Assembly: GCF_024220585.1 (NCBI RefSeq)
Contig: NZ_JAMXKF010000002.1
Span: forward strand, 195,392-259,391
Direction of reading: 5' to 3'
DNA length: 64,000 nt
Origin: Dyadobacter diqingensis
GTDB taxonomy: Bacteria > Bacteroidota > Bacteroidia > Cytophagales > Spirosomataceae
A program made the translations under genes and the position numbers. The stretch's first letter is position 1; every line of letters starts with the position of its first letter. This document shows positions 28,180-37,528 of this stretch, piece after piece. Under the pieces are notes generated by a model. That model was not told the DNA's origin, did not search any database, and saw nothing but the letters and a program-made list of their open reading frames with translations.

Positions 28180-30588
28180 TCAATTTCCTTCTACAACCAC
28201 CTTGCCGATCACCCGCTCTTCCGAGGTCACCACATACACTCCCTTCGTAAGACCCCTGACATCAATATGCGGATCCTGTTTGCTGATCATTTTCGAAATT
28301 AATTTCCGCCCTGCATGATCAACAATAGTAACAGTTGCAGGGAAAAAACCATCGGGTCCGTTTATGGTAAGTTTATCACGGGTTGGCGACGGATAAATTA
28401 CTACCAAATCCACCTGTCTGCCGATACCTATAATGCTCGAATAGGTAAAACTCCCATCCAAATCGACCATTTTTAACCGGTAATAATATTTGTTCCCGAC
28501 AAGCCCGGAATCATCGTACAGGTAGTTGTTGAACGCCGCCGAATTCATGGCGTTAACAACAGCAATTTGTTTAAAGTTTTTCCCATCGATACTACGTTCC
28601 AGTCCAAAATGCCTCGCATTGATCTCACGGGTCGTTTTCCAATGAAGATTGATATGACCTGCCTCTCCTTCTTCTCCATGAAAAGAAACAAGCGTAACAG
28701 GCAACGGTCCCTCCAGACAGGAAGCCTGCATTTTTACAGCCTTGGCCGCCAGACCAAAATCGGGGTTATTGATAATTGTATTCCCATACACGGAAAGATT
28801 TGAAAAACTTCCATTCAAGCTCATCCTACGCCCGTTAACTCCTTCGCACCAGTCGTCCGTCCAGGTCCAGGCCAGCCAGCCAACATTGTGATTCTGACAA
28901 CTTTGAAGTAGATTAGAATAATAGGGAATCGTGTTTGAGCAAGGCCCTGTTGCATCCTGGATGTTGGCAATTTCACCCAAAACAATTGGAAAAGCAGCGT
29001 TGGCGATCTGCTGCACACGATTTTCCATTGCGGCAGCATTATCCAGATACCAGTATGCATGGGCGCTCATGATGATATTATGCAGAGGGTCCTGTGTCCT
29101 GAGCGCGGCACCAGCCTGAATAGCAATATCAAGACTCTGCCCACAATCGGGTGCATCGATCATCAGCGGCACCTGAATACCTACCGCGCGAAGCTCCGTG
29201 ATCGCATTTTTATAATTATTAAGCCAGGTCGTATAGGCAGTAGTCTGATTCGAAGCCCACAGCACATTTCCGAATTCATTGGCAATATTTACAATCACAT
29301 ACCCCTTATGTTTATTGAGCAAATTCAGAACCGACTGCTGCTTCCACCAGGGCAAAACCGTGTTGTTAAACTGCGTATAATCGTTTGAGCAGGTGAGGTC
29401 ATGAAGATCAATAACCGAAACGATACCTGCATTCCGAAAACGTGATACCACGACTTCCAGATCTGCGACAGTATATGGTTTCCAACCCGCAGCACGGTTT
29501 GCATACCATTCAATCCTCACAATATTTGGTTTGGCTTTGATAATTTCCGCTGAAAGTTCGTCATTCACATGCGTAGGATCTCCATTGATATTGGCAGGAA
29601 ATTCCCAGTCGTCGGCAAGCGAATAGTTCATACCGCGCGGGATAAAAACTTCTTCACAGGCACTTAATATTTGATTCCCCAGCGTGTGGATCGTCCCGGC
29701 AGCATGCGTTGGCGGCTCTGTCACAACGGCGCAGGAAGCAGCACCTTCGATCGAATAAGTTTTCAGAAAATTCCAGATTGCCTCCGCCGGGTTAAAACCC
29801 GTAACAGCCGGCCAGCTGTGTCCGATACCCGCTACCCTGACGAGCACGATTTCCTTTGCGTTGGCCTCCGTACCTGTGCAAAATGTCAGCTTTGTAACAT
29901 TCGTGGCAACAGGTGTGTTTGGTAACGTATAAGTTTTCTTCTGACAAACATAATACGAAAACTGTGTAAGCGGCCATTCACTCCAATCGTCCGGCACATG
30001 ATTTGGGTCCGGATAAGCAACCGTATTGTCCGGGTCTCCGTGGACATGATAAATAGGAACAGGCTTGAAACCAGGACTCGAAAAGTAGGAAAAATTATTA
30101 TTATTGGCATACATATTGCCCGCCACAGGAGCAAACGCGGCGATACGTCCGGCCAGGTTTACAGCCAGGTTGTAAGTCATAAATCCACCTGCCGAATGCC
30201 CGGATGCATAAACCTTTTTAGCGTTGATATGATAGGTGGAACAGAAATAATCAATCAGATTGGAAGTAAAATTTACATCTTTGAGCTGATCGATAGCTCT
30301 GTGCCAACCAGCGCCGTCATTGTCGGCATTGGGATAAACCACAATAAAGTTTCCCGCATCGGCCATGGCATCAAAGCCGGCATAGGCCTTTATTCCGGCA
30401 CCCGTTCCGCCATCTCCATGAAAGACAAATAACAGTGGCAGATTCTGGGCAACAGAAATTCCAGGTGCATGGAAAGTAAAACTTCTTGTTTTGCCGCCAG
30501 ACGTGATGCTGCCGTTGCCGTCAAACCCATAAGTAAGCGTTAACGAAAGGCCAAACAAAAGGCTCATTAAACATTTTAACTTTTTCAT
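28180..30588 (-). CDS. Exported esterase-GH5 fusion with T9SS domain
   Basis: About 802 residues. After a signal peptide (MKKLKCLMSLLFGLSLTLTYG) comes a polyhydroxybutyrate-depolymerase/feruloyl-esterase-like hydrolase (HGDGGTG oxyanion region, nucleophile GHSAGGF, later VHGDPDNTV and GIGHSWP for Asp and His). The second half is a GH5-type cellulase/mannanase barrel: INIANEF-type segment VNIANEFGN carries the acid/base Glu, and IVLGEIAN the nucleophile Glu. The end (SFHGEEGEAGHINLHWKTTR, then GVYVVTSEERVIGKVVVEGN) is a T9SS cargo tail. The enzyme probably removes ester groups and cleaves a beta-mannan or glucan backbone outside the cell. The frame extends to 30612, but the ATG at 30588 gives the proper signal peptide. 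Confidence 0.88.
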   Translation of the reverse strand: MKKLKCLMSLLFGLSLTLTYGFDGNGSITSGGKTRSFTFHAPGISVAQNLPLLFVFHGDGGTGAGIKAYAGFDAMADAGNFIVVYPNADNDGAGWHRAIDQLKDVNFTSNLIDYFCSTYHINAKKVYASGHSAGGFMTYNLAVNLAGRIAAFAPVAGNMYANNNNFSYFSSPGFKPVPIYHVHGDPDNTVAYPDPNHVPDDWSEWPLTQFSYYVCQKKTYTLPNTPVATNVTKLTFCTGTEANAKEIVLVRVAGIGHSWPAVTGFNPAEAIWNFLKTYSIEGAASCAVVTEPPTHAAGTIHTLGNQILSACEEVFIPRGMNYSLADDWEFPANINGDPTHVNDELSAEIIKAKPNIVRIEWYANRAAGWKPYTVADLEVVVSRFRNAGIVSVIDLHDLTCSNDYTQFNNTVLPWWKQQSVLNLLNKHKGYVIVNIANEFGNVLWASNQTTAYTTWLNNYKNAITELRAVGIQVPLMIDAPDCGQSLDIAIQAGAALRTQDPLHNIIMSAHAYWYLDNAAAMENRVQQIANAAFPIVLGEIANIQDATGPCSNTIPYYSNLLQSCQNHNVGWLAWTWTDDWCEGVNGRRMSLNGSFSNLSVYGNTIINNPDFGLAAKAVKMQASCLEGPLPVTLVSFHGEEGEAGHINLHWKTTREINARHFGLERSIDGKNFKQIAVVNAMNSAAFNNYLYDDSGLVGNKYYYRLKMVDLDGSFTYSSIIGIGRQVDLVVIYPSPTRDKLTINGPDGFFPATVTIVDHAGRKLISKMISKQDPHIDVRGLTKGVYVVTSEERVIGKVVVEGN

Positions 30589-31002
30589 CTCAGCGTTGAG
30601 TAAGTGACACATTCACAGAACACTATAACGAATTTAATAAAATTGTAGAATGTTTTCTACTTATTAAAATAGAGTTTATTTAACGGCACTTCCGTCGACA
30701 TTTTCCGCAAAATTCTACTTAACTGAAAAAATACCACAAATCGGTTACATAGATTCCAACCATTTATCACTTGTCGTAGTCATATCAGTAAGCTGTTATT
30801 TTGAATAAAAGCAGCACTCCTGCTTACAATCAGGACATTTAGGTCATTTCCAGTGCACTTTTTCAATAATAATGATATTCAGGTCGTTTATTTTAAACCA
30901 ATAAATCCGATAAGTTTTCAGGCGTAATTGTCTGCAAACCTTGTCGGTGATAGTGAAAGAAAAGCGACATTTTGAAATTCCGGCCATGTAAAATTCACAT
31001 AT
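30589..31002. other. Divergent intergenic region
   Basis: No gene seen. It lies between the esterase-GH5 gene and a plus-strand small exported protein. TTGTAGAA (30643-30650), TTCTACTT (30655-30662) and TTCTACTT (30713-30720) repeat the motif seen upstream of the PKS operon and of the surface-protein gene. No clear promoter element. Confidence 0.4.
30643..30720. promoter_or_regulatory. TTGTAGAA / TTCTACTT motif cluster
   Basis: Three copies within 78 bases, starting about 55 bases upstream of the esterase-GH5 start: TTGTAGAA and TTCTAC lie five bases apart in opposite orientation, and a third copy follows 50 bases on. The inverted arrangement could form an operator. Speculative. Confidence 0.25.
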
Positions 31003-31569
31003 ATGAAACCACTGGTATTTGTTATTTCATTGACAATTTCAACTTTACTTTGGGGATTTAATAAATACAGTCAGAGCCAGAACCAGGTGGCAAAACCTGT
31101 GATTGGCAACGATGATGTTTCTGATAAAAAGCCCCCTTCTAACCAATCGACTGGCAATGTTCTGAGAATCAAAAAACGTCTCGAATATGTCGAACTACTG
31201 CTTCGCCAAAAAGATGTTTCACATTTGCCACTGGCATTGAGAAATAAACGGGAATACGTTCTGGATATGCTGCATGCCTACCGGACTTCGGAAGTATCCC
31301 AAAAACACGAACCAGGCAATCAGGCTCAGCTATCCGCACTTGGTTATCTGATCGAGAAAACGGCCGCCAAACGGGTTTTGGAACAGATCAATCAAAAATA
31401 CCAATATGAAGAGTCACTCGCGGCGGACGATCAACTCCTCAATGACTGGATCGTCAGTAATGGTCTTTCAAAAGAAGAATGTGCCATGATTCAGCCGACT
31501 TATAAACCCACGGATTTTGCCAAAACCAAATTACTTCCATCGCGTCCGAAGAGCCTGATTAACCATTGA
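31003..31569 (+). CDS. Small exported protein of unknown function
   Basis: 188 residues. The N-terminus MKPLVFVISLTISTLLWGFN is a signal peptide or membrane anchor, then a Gln/Asn-rich linker, a helical charged region (VLRIKKRLEYVELLLRQKDV) and a C-terminus with LNDWIVSNGLSKEECAMIQP. I do not recognise the family. It stands alone: divergent from the esterase-GH5 gene and 107 bases before the acetyltransferase gene. Probably periplasmic. Confidence 0.65.
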   Translation: MKPLVFVISLTISTLLWGFNKYSQSQNQVAKPVIGNDDVSDKKPPSNQSTGNVLRIKKRLEYVELLLRQKDVSHLPLALRNKREYVLDMLHAYRTSEVSQKHEPGNQAQLSALGYLIEKTAAKRVLEQINQKYQYEESLAADDQLLNDWIVSNGLSKEECAMIQPTYKPTDFAKTKLLPSRPKSLINH

Positions 31570-31676
31570 CCAAAACGATCTGTACCGATCAAAAATAACA
31601 ATTCTGCATCTGTTATGTAATTTTTCATTTTAAGAACTTTGGCTTTTGAAATTAGACAGCCAACCTAAAACTTAAT

Positions 31677-32183
31677 ATGAAAATAGTAAACAGCACAAAT
31701 GCAGACATTGAAACGATTTTCGAATTGTACAATCATGGAACAGAACATCAGAAAAAAGTAGCAAAAAAGCATTGGAAAGGATTCCAGCGTTCATTGATCG
31801 AACAGGAAATTTCCGAAAAAAGACAGTGGAAAATTGTTATTGACAACGAGGTTGCATGCGTTTTTGCTATCGATTACAATGATCCGGACATTTGGGGAGA
31901 TAAGGATAACGATCCCTCGATTTACATACACCGCATTGCCACAAATCCGGTTTTCAGAGGCCGATTTCTTGTAAAACAAATCGTAGAGTGGGCAAAAGTT
32001 CATGCCAGGGAAATCCAAAAAACCTTTATCCGAATGGATACGGGCAGCGGTAATGAGAAATTGAACAACTACTATGTAAGCTGCGGGTTTACTTATCTGG
32101 GCGTTATAAAACTGACAAACAGCGACAGTCTGCCGGCCCATTACAAGGATGGTGATTTCAGTTTGTTTGAGATCAGGCTTTAA
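31677..32183 (+). CDS. GNAT-family N-acetyltransferase
   Basis: 168 residues, the normal size of a single GNAT domain. The acetyl-CoA site appears as YIHRIATNPVFRGRFLVKQI (motif A, with R-G-R in place of the usual Q/R-x-x-G-x-G/A), followed by VEWAKVHAREI and NNYYVSCGFTYLGV (motif B, the Y-x-x-x-G-F element). An N-terminal segment (FELYNHGTEHQKKVAKKHWK) is typical of cytosolic GNATs acting on small molecules. The substrate cannot be told. A hairpin follows the stop. Confidence 0.82.
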   Translation: MKIVNSTNADIETIFELYNHGTEHQKKVAKKHWKGFQRSLIEQEISEKRQWKIVIDNEVACVFAIDYNDPDIWGDKDNDPSIYIHRIATNPVFRGRFLVKQIVEWAKVHAREIQKTFIRMDTGSGNEKLNNYYVSCGFTYLGVIKLTNSDSLPAHYKDGDFSLFEIRL

Positions 32184-32206
32184 CGAAAATTGTATTTTCA
32201 TTTACT

Positions 32207-32241
32207 GGGGTTAATAGTGCTAAGCAGAGATTATTAACCCC
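32207..32241. terminator. Hairpin between convergent genes
   Basis: A 10-bp perfect stem (GGGGTTAATA with TATTAACCCC, 15-base loop) midway between the convergent acetyltransferase and YfhO genes. There is no strong U-tract on either side, so it may act weakly or as an mRNA end-stabiliser. Confidence 0.5.
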
Positions 32242-32248
32242 GGCAAAG

Positions 32249-34723
32249 CTACCCTTTTCTTCTGACCTCCACGATACAAGCGCCCACTATTAGCGCAACC
32301 AGCAATATGGAACTGATCAGGTCAATCCGGTGACCTGCTACAACAGATAAAGGTTCAAATTTAAAGACGATCCGATGTTTTCCAGCAGGTATCCTCAATG
32401 CCCGCAAGACGTAATCAGCACGTAAAAGCGCAGCGGACTTAGCATCAATGGTCACTTTCCATTCGTCTCGTACATTATAATAAATCTCAGAGAAAACGGC
32501 CAGGCCATCATTTTTTGAAACACTTTCATAAACAATTTCATCAGGCTTGTAGCTGATCAGCTTTATGTGATCGGCAGAATCCGCCCGGATCGTAAGCCCG
32601 TCCAACTCCTTTTTAAATTTTTGATCCAGGACCGCCTCCTCCTTCGGATTTAAACCATCCATTGCGGCCATTTCAGCATTTGCATCCGCGACAATTCTGT
32701 AACTTTTGACAAACCATCCGTGTCCGCAAGCTTCCGGGTTGGCCTGCGCAATTTTATTTCCCTTTTCATCGGCAGAAATAATATACTTTGTATTAAGCAT
32801 ATTGAGCACCGTAAAATTAGGGTTTTGCTTATAGATCTGACGTTCGAATAACTCCTGGTATCGCCTTAATTTAGCTCCATGATAACCGCCCAGTGACTTG
32901 TGAAAATAAGAAGCTTCGGCACTATTGAATGGACCCTGCGTGGCTGAAACGTCATAAACCCTGTAATCCGGATCGGGATCTTTCAGTATCAGCTCGTCGG
33001 CTGCGGAAGGAGCTACCAACGTCTTAGCCATGTAACCACTTACAAAATCTTCATTGTTCAGATAACGTTTATCGATACCAAACATATCCAGAATCAGAAG
33101 ACAAATCAGTCCAACATTAAAAAGTAACGGTTTAATCTTTTCCTTGATCCAAAGCCAACTGAGCAAAGCAGTCAGCAAAACAAAAACCAGTGTTCTGAAT
33201 GCATCCGCTTTCATCATACCGGCCCTGTCAGACACGATAGCATCCATCATCTGCCCGGCAAAAACTTTATCTCCCGTCATCTGCTCAAAACCAGCCAGAT
33301 GCGTTGAATCAACCACAGACCGGAAATCAAAAAAGATTCCTGGTGCGACTGCCAAAATCAGTGTGAGACTGCAAGTAATACCTAATGTTATCAAAAAAGG
33401 CTTTTCCAATTCTTTCCAGTCAATTTTCCGTTGAACAAGTAGACGAAGCGCAAGTACCGAGAGAAAGACCATGAGTAATTGCGCCAGGGAAACAACCATC
33501 GTGACGGCCCTGAACTTATTGAACATTGGGAAATAATCAAAAAACAGGTTATTGATCAAAGGCATATTTCTCCCTAATGCCCAGATTAGATATAACAAAA
33601 CAATCCCGGCCACCCAAGATTTCAACGGATTTTTAACGATAAAAATACCCAGGACAAAAAAGAAGAAAATCATAGCGCCCACATAATACGGCCCACCCAT
33701 AATCGGTTGCTCACCCCAATACAACGGCAATTGTTTTACAAAACCTGCGGCCGCTGCTGGCTGAACACCGTGACCAGTTAAGGTAAGATAGGTTTGTGAT
33801 TTGCCATCCAGTTTTCCATAGGACGGGCCTCCGTAAGCATTCGGAATTATCAACGTCAGCAATTCACCCAAATCATAACTGTATTGAAAAGCATACTCTT
33901 TATCAAGCCCTTCTTTCTTTTGAGGGCCAGCCACTGCTTTCAGTTCTGATTTTCCCCGGCTGGTTTCTTTGGTATAATCATAACTGTTCCAAAGCCTGGT
34001 GCTGTGCGCCCCGACTGATATTCCCGCCGCCAGTGTAAGACCAAGCAGAATGAACGCCAAATCTTTACCTCTGCCGCTTTTAATCAAAGGAAGACCTTCA
34101 ACAAACACCAGTAAAACAGCACCAAAACCGAGATAATAGGTTATCTGCGGATGATTTGCATAAAGTTCGAGAGATAAAAAAAGACCAGTCACCGCCGCTC
34201 CTGCAAGCCAGTTTTTTCTGAAAGCGAGAATAATTCCCGCCAGTACACCCGGCGCATACATAATCGCGATGATTTGTGAAACATGGCCTGCTTCCAGATT
34301 TATGACATTAAAAGAGCAGAAAGCAAAAGCAATTGCACCAAACACGGACAGTCCAAAGCCCGCCTCCAAAACCATAAAAAGGATATAAGCGCTGACCAGA
34401 CCGATAAAAAGATAATTTGCCGGCGCGGGCAGTAATTTATTAATGACCTGTCCCATTTTTGTTGGCAAACTGGTGGGATAATCTGCTGCGATCATGAAGG
34501 CCGGCATGCCACCAAACATGCTGTTGGTCCACTGCGACCACTCTCCCGTTTTTTCATGATATGTAACAACTTCTCTTGCAGCTGCCCGGGCTTGCTTGTC
34601 ATCCTCCATACTAAGCCTTTTGCCCTGCAAAACCGGCGAAACATAACAGACAGACAACAGGGCAAAACCAATAACAGTGATAAAATGAGGCAGAAACCGC
34701 TGCCAGAAAACCTTTCTTTTCAT
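32249..34723 (-). CDS. YfhO-family polytopic membrane protein
   Basis: 824 residues. The first about 560 residues hold a dozen or more membrane segments (for example FITVIGFALLSVCYVSPVL, YLFIGLVSAYILFMVLEAGF, FLITLGITCSLTLILAVAPG); the rest is an extracytoplasmic beta-rich part with RYQELFERQIYKQNPNFTVL and NMLNTKYII, then one last membrane helix and a basic tail (VEVRRKG). This matches the YfhO family (GT-C-like membrane proteins), which in Firmicutes takes part in lipoteichoic-acid glycosylation; in Bacteroidota its substrate is unknown. Short loops such as SMEDDKQARAAAREV near the N-terminus carry acidic residues usual at GT-C active sites. Monocistronic. Confidence 0.85.
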   Translation of the reverse strand: MKRKVFWQRFLPHFITVIGFALLSVCYVSPVLQGKRLSMEDDKQARAAAREVVTYHEKTGEWSQWTNSMFGGMPAFMIAADYPTSLPTKMGQVINKLLPAPANYLFIGLVSAYILFMVLEAGFGLSVFGAIAFAFCSFNVINLEAGHVSQIIAIMYAPGVLAGIILAFRKNWLAGAAVTGLFLSLELYANHPQITYYLGFGAVLLVFVEGLPLIKSGRGKDLAFILLGLTLAAGISVGAHSTRLWNSYDYTKETSRGKSELKAVAGPQKKEGLDKEYAFQYSYDLGELLTLIIPNAYGGPSYGKLDGKSQTYLTLTGHGVQPAAAAGFVKQLPLYWGEQPIMGGPYYVGAMIFFFFVLGIFIVKNPLKSWVAGIVLLYLIWALGRNMPLINNLFFDYFPMFNKFRAVTMVVSLAQLLMVFLSVLALRLLVQRKIDWKELEKPFLITLGITCSLTLILAVAPGIFFDFRSVVDSTHLAGFEQMTGDKVFAGQMMDAIVSDRAGMMKADAFRTLVFVLLTALLSWLWIKEKIKPLLFNVGLICLLILDMFGIDKRYLNNEDFVSGYMAKTLVAPSAADELILKDPDPDYRVYDVSATQGPFNSAEASYFHKSLGGYHGAKLRRYQELFERQIYKQNPNFTVLNMLNTKYIISADEKGNKIAQANPEACGHGWFVKSYRIVADANAEMAAMDGLNPKEEAVLDQKFKKELDGLTIRADSADHIKLISYKPDEIVYESVSKNDGLAVFSEIYYNVRDEWKVTIDAKSAALLRADYVLRALRIPAGKHRIVFKFEPLSVVAGHRIDLISSILLVALIVGACIVEVRRKG

Positions 34724-34873
34724 CTGATCAGATTAAACGGAATAGATTATTTGAGTCGGACAACCTTGGCAAAACTTTGGTAGTCAACAGTATACTAACA
34801 TGGTTTTAAAGAAATATACTGTATGTAACCAAAAAATGTTTTCAAATAATTAACCACCTGCCAGATTAAAAAC

Positions 34874-34910
34874 AAAACCCCTCAAAACAATTGCGTTCTG
34901 AGGGGTTTTT
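34874..34910 (-). terminator. Terminator of the repeat-lipoprotein gene
   Basis: AAAACCCCTCA pairs with TGAGGGGTTTT (11 bp, 14-base loop). On the minus strand a T-rich stretch (TTTTGTTTTT) follows. It lies about 45 bases after the lipoprotein stop. Confidence 0.8.
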
Positions 34911-34955
34911 AGCAGATGTCAAGTAAATGTTAAAAGTGAAAATATTAACCCAGCA

Positions 34956-35810
34956 TCACTCAGGGGCAGCAGCCGTGGCTTTCTGGATGATTGGCCAAAC
35001 ACCGGGTGTTGGGAAACTTACCCCCTTGGTCAAACCTCTGGTGCTGTTATCCTGTCCGAAATAATAGATCGGCCAACCTTTGTAAGTAAGTTGTTTTTTG
35101 CCAAACACGTCAATCGTACCGAAAAGTGTCTTGTCCAGAGCAGAAGGAATATCCTTCAAGTCGCTCTGATAAATGGGCCAGACCGCGTCATTGCTAAAAT
35201 CGGACTTCGTGAAGTTGTTCTTGTTCTTTTTGTCTTTGTTGAAGGCATACAGCGTCCGGCCATTAATGTCTACAAAAAACTGGGTATCGGCAGTTCCCTC
35301 TTTATATTCAGCAGTGTAATTCTTACCATCGTGCCCTACTAGCTGTGCGTTAGCAAGCATTAGTGAATAGGATTTTTTGGCAACCACCCATACATTTTGA
35401 CTATTTTCACCATTCACGTCGCCGGCGGCGGCATCCTGGGCATAATAATAAAGAGGCCAGCCTTTGTAAGTCACCTGACTTTTCCCATCGGCTCTTGTGA
35501 TCGAACCAAAATCAGTAGCAACAAGCCCTGTATCCAAACGCGGGGTTGCAACCGAAAATATCGGCCAGGCATCCAGACAGCCACCCGTACATGCAGAAGT
35601 TCCGTTAACATCTTTGGTAAAAAAGTAGAGTGTTTTACCTTTCTGGTCCGTAAGTACATTCCCAAGCTTAGTGGCTTTCTGGGAGATGTCAAAAGTTGGA
35701 GCGGGCGGTACGACTACTGCCGGTGTGTCATCGTCGGAGCTGCACGACCAGCCAATCGCGGCGATACATCCCGTCAGTAAAAGGGAATTGAAAAAACTTT
35801 TTGCTTTCAT
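34956..35810 (-). CDS. Secreted-repeat lipoprotein (Lipoprotein_15 / COG4315 type)
   Basis: 284 residues. A lipoprotein signal ends at IGWSC followed by SSDDD; acidic residues right after the Cys are a known surface-export signal of Bacteroidota lipoproteins. The body has four related units of the type ...G.TLY.F..D......C...C...WP.: KGKTLYFFTKDVNGTSACTG with CLDAWPIF, then SQVTYKGWPLYYYAQDAAAG, NGRTLYAFNKDKKNKNNFTK with AVWPIY, and KQLTYKGWPIYYFGQDNSTR. This is the secreted repeat of unknown function in which a Y-x4-D pattern recurs. The function is unknown; some relatives occur next to cytochromes and redox genes, but no such neighbour is adjacent here. Confidence 0.85.
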   Translation of the reverse strand: MKAKSFFNSLLLTGCIAAIGWSCSSDDDTPAVVVPPAPTFDISQKATKLGNVLTDQKGKTLYFFTKDVNGTSACTGGCLDAWPIFSVATPRLDTGLVATDFGSITRADGKSQVTYKGWPLYYYAQDAAAGDVNGENSQNVWVVAKKSYSLMLANAQLVGHDGKNYTAEYKEGTADTQFFVDINGRTLYAFNKDKKNKNNFTKSDFSNDAVWPIYQSDLKDIPSALDKTLFGTIDVFGKKQLTYKGWPIYYFGQDNSTRGLTKGVSFPTPGVWPIIQKATAAAPE

Positions 35811-35927
35811 AAAATAGTTGTTAGGGGTAAGTATTAGTTACAATAGCCTATACGGGGCAACTTTTCGACTGGTTGCGTGGCTATGAAACTAAATCCTGTT
35901 CCCTGACAACTTACAATAAGAAAACTA

Positions 35928-36653
35928 TTATTTCTGAAAGCCCAGTAGATTGAGCATTCTTTTAAACTCAGGCTGATAATCAGCTGCTATCAAAATTTCC
36001 TGTGCTGTCACCGGATGATAAAAACTGATTTGCTTTGCGTGCAAAAGCATGGAATTCATCTGAAAATATTCCAGAAAAAACTTATTCTGCTTGTTGCAGC
36101 CATGCGGGCGATCGCCGATAATAGGGTGAAAAACATGCGCCATATGTTTCCTTAGCTGATGCATTCTGCCTGTCGTCGGTGTCAGTTCGATCAGCGAATA
36201 ACGGGAAGTAGCATGTTTTCCGGAAGCAATATCCAGCTCAGTCTTTTGCAAAGTTATAAAAGAAGTAAAGGCCTCCTGAACAATACCATCATCGCGTTTC
36301 AGGGGATAATCGATATCCATCGTATCCGGGGTAAACCCTCTGACAATGGCATGATATTGTTTGCTGACCTTTCCGTCTGAAAACTGAACCTGCATTTTGC
36401 TGTTCATTTCTTCATTCAATGCAAAAAGCAGGACGCCAGAAGTTTTCCGGTCTAACCGGTGAACGGGATAAACCATTCTTCCAAGTTGATCACGAAGGAT
36501 CTGGACGGCAAATTCTGTGGCATCTGCTGCAATGGGTGAACGGTGCACCAAAAGACCGTGTGGTTTGTTAATGGCCACAAGGTAATCATCCTGATAAATA
36601 ATTTCCAGGGTAATTTGCGGCGTCAAACCGGCTATTTCAGATTCGTTTTCCAA
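35928..36653 (-). CDS. truC: tRNA pseudouridine(65) synthase TruC
   Basis: 241 residues, RluA-family fold. The catalytic Asp is in VHRLDRKTSGVLLFAL. LEIIYQDDYLVAINKPHGLL at the front and GRMHQLRKHMAHVFHPIIGD, then MLLHAKQISFYHP, at the back are close to the E. coli TruC pattern (QLRRHLAHLRHPIIGD, LMLHASQLS), which separates it from RluC/RluD. TruC converts U65 of tRNA-Ile and tRNA-Asp to pseudouridine. There is no S4 domain, as expected. A stop codon lies directly before the TTG at 36653, so this TTG is the earliest possible start. It follows the methyltransferase gene by eight bases. Confidence 0.88.
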   Translation of the reverse strand: MENESEIAGLTPQITLEIIYQDDYLVAINKPHGLLVHRSPIAADATEFAVQILRDQLGRMVYPVHRLDRKTSGVLLFALNEEMNSKMQVQFSDGKVSKQYHAIVRGFTPDTMDIDYPLKRDDGIVQEAFTSFITLQKTELDIASGKHATSRYSLIELTPTTGRMHQLRKHMAHVFHPIIGDRPHGCNKQNKFFLEYFQMNSMLLHAKQISFYHPVTAQEILIAADYQPEFKRMLNLLGFQK

Positions 36654-36661
36654 TCAGCGTA

Positions 36662-37393
36662 TTAAAATATGGAAAGATCTTTATCCGTCTTGGTCGTAAG
36701 GACGGCATACGCATTGGGCTTAATTCCCAGCAAATACGGAAAAAGACGCAGGATTGACATTTTAAGCTTGGTCAGATAAAAACCTTTTTTATTCGTCTCA
36801 AACAAAGGTTTCAGCATCTCGTCCTCGTACAGATAACAGATATCTTTTACAACCTTGAAATTCTCAGATTTAAGCAAAAACCGGAAAAGACCCGGTGTGT
36901 AGATATTGATATGACCATATGCCAGGAAATGATTAATTTTTTTATCAACATAAAAAGAAAAATCAATCGGCACCTCAAAGATCTGGTTTTTGGAAACCCT
37001 TTTTATTTCCCGCAAAAGTATACGTTCGTGCTCAACGTGCTCCATCACGTGTGAACAGATAACCAGGTCAAACTGATTATCTGGATAAGGAATTTTGTAA
37101 CCGTCAAAAAGCAGCACATCTTTAAGATGCTCTATATTCTTTGACTTGATCATTTCAATCCCGCTTTCAGAGATCTCCACACAGTTCAGATTCTTCGAAA
37201 AATTCCATTTAGAAAGCCAGTTCAGGATACTCCCCTCACCCGCTCCCACTTCAAGTACATTCTCAAAGGTGATATTTTTAGCCAGCTCGACGATATTTTG
37301 TGCCTTGTAACGGGCACCCATATTTCGCCAGGCCACCGATTTTTCATCGTACTGACTTGAATAAGAATCTTTTACTTTTTCTGATACATTCAT
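36662..37393 (-). CDS. Class I SAM-dependent methyltransferase
   Basis: A 243-residue Methyltransf_11-like protein. Motif I is VLEVGAGEGSILNWLSKW, the acidic end of strand 2 is NCVEISESGIEMIKS, and motif IV is FDLVICSHVMEHVEHERILL. The C-terminal half (FKVVKDICYLYEDEMLKPLF) resembles methyltransferases encoded in surface-polysaccharide loci, but no such cluster is here. The frame can start at a GTG at 37402; the ATG at 37393 (MNVSEKVKDSY) is preferred. It is transcribed just ahead of truC, with eight bases between them. The substrate is unknown. Confidence 0.8.
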   Translation of the reverse strand: MNVSEKVKDSYSSQYDEKSVAWRNMGARYKAQNIVELAKNITFENVLEVGAGEGSILNWLSKWNFSKNLNCVEISESGIEMIKSKNIEHLKDVLLFDGYKIPYPDNQFDLVICSHVMEHVEHERILLREIKRVSKNQIFEVPIDFSFYVDKKINHFLAYGHINIYTPGLFRFLLKSENFKVVKDICYLYEDEMLKPLFETNKKGFYLTKLKMSILRLFPYLLGIKPNAYAVLTTKTDKDLSIF

Positions 37394-37528
37394 ACTGCAC
37401 ACGTATGTTGATATACTTCCGGGATTTGAAAGAATTTTACGTTACAAAGTAAAGGATAATTGTTTCAATAAACGCGCAGAAGCGGTAATGTGATTGGTCA
37501 AAAATATTTTATCAGGCTGAATTTTACC

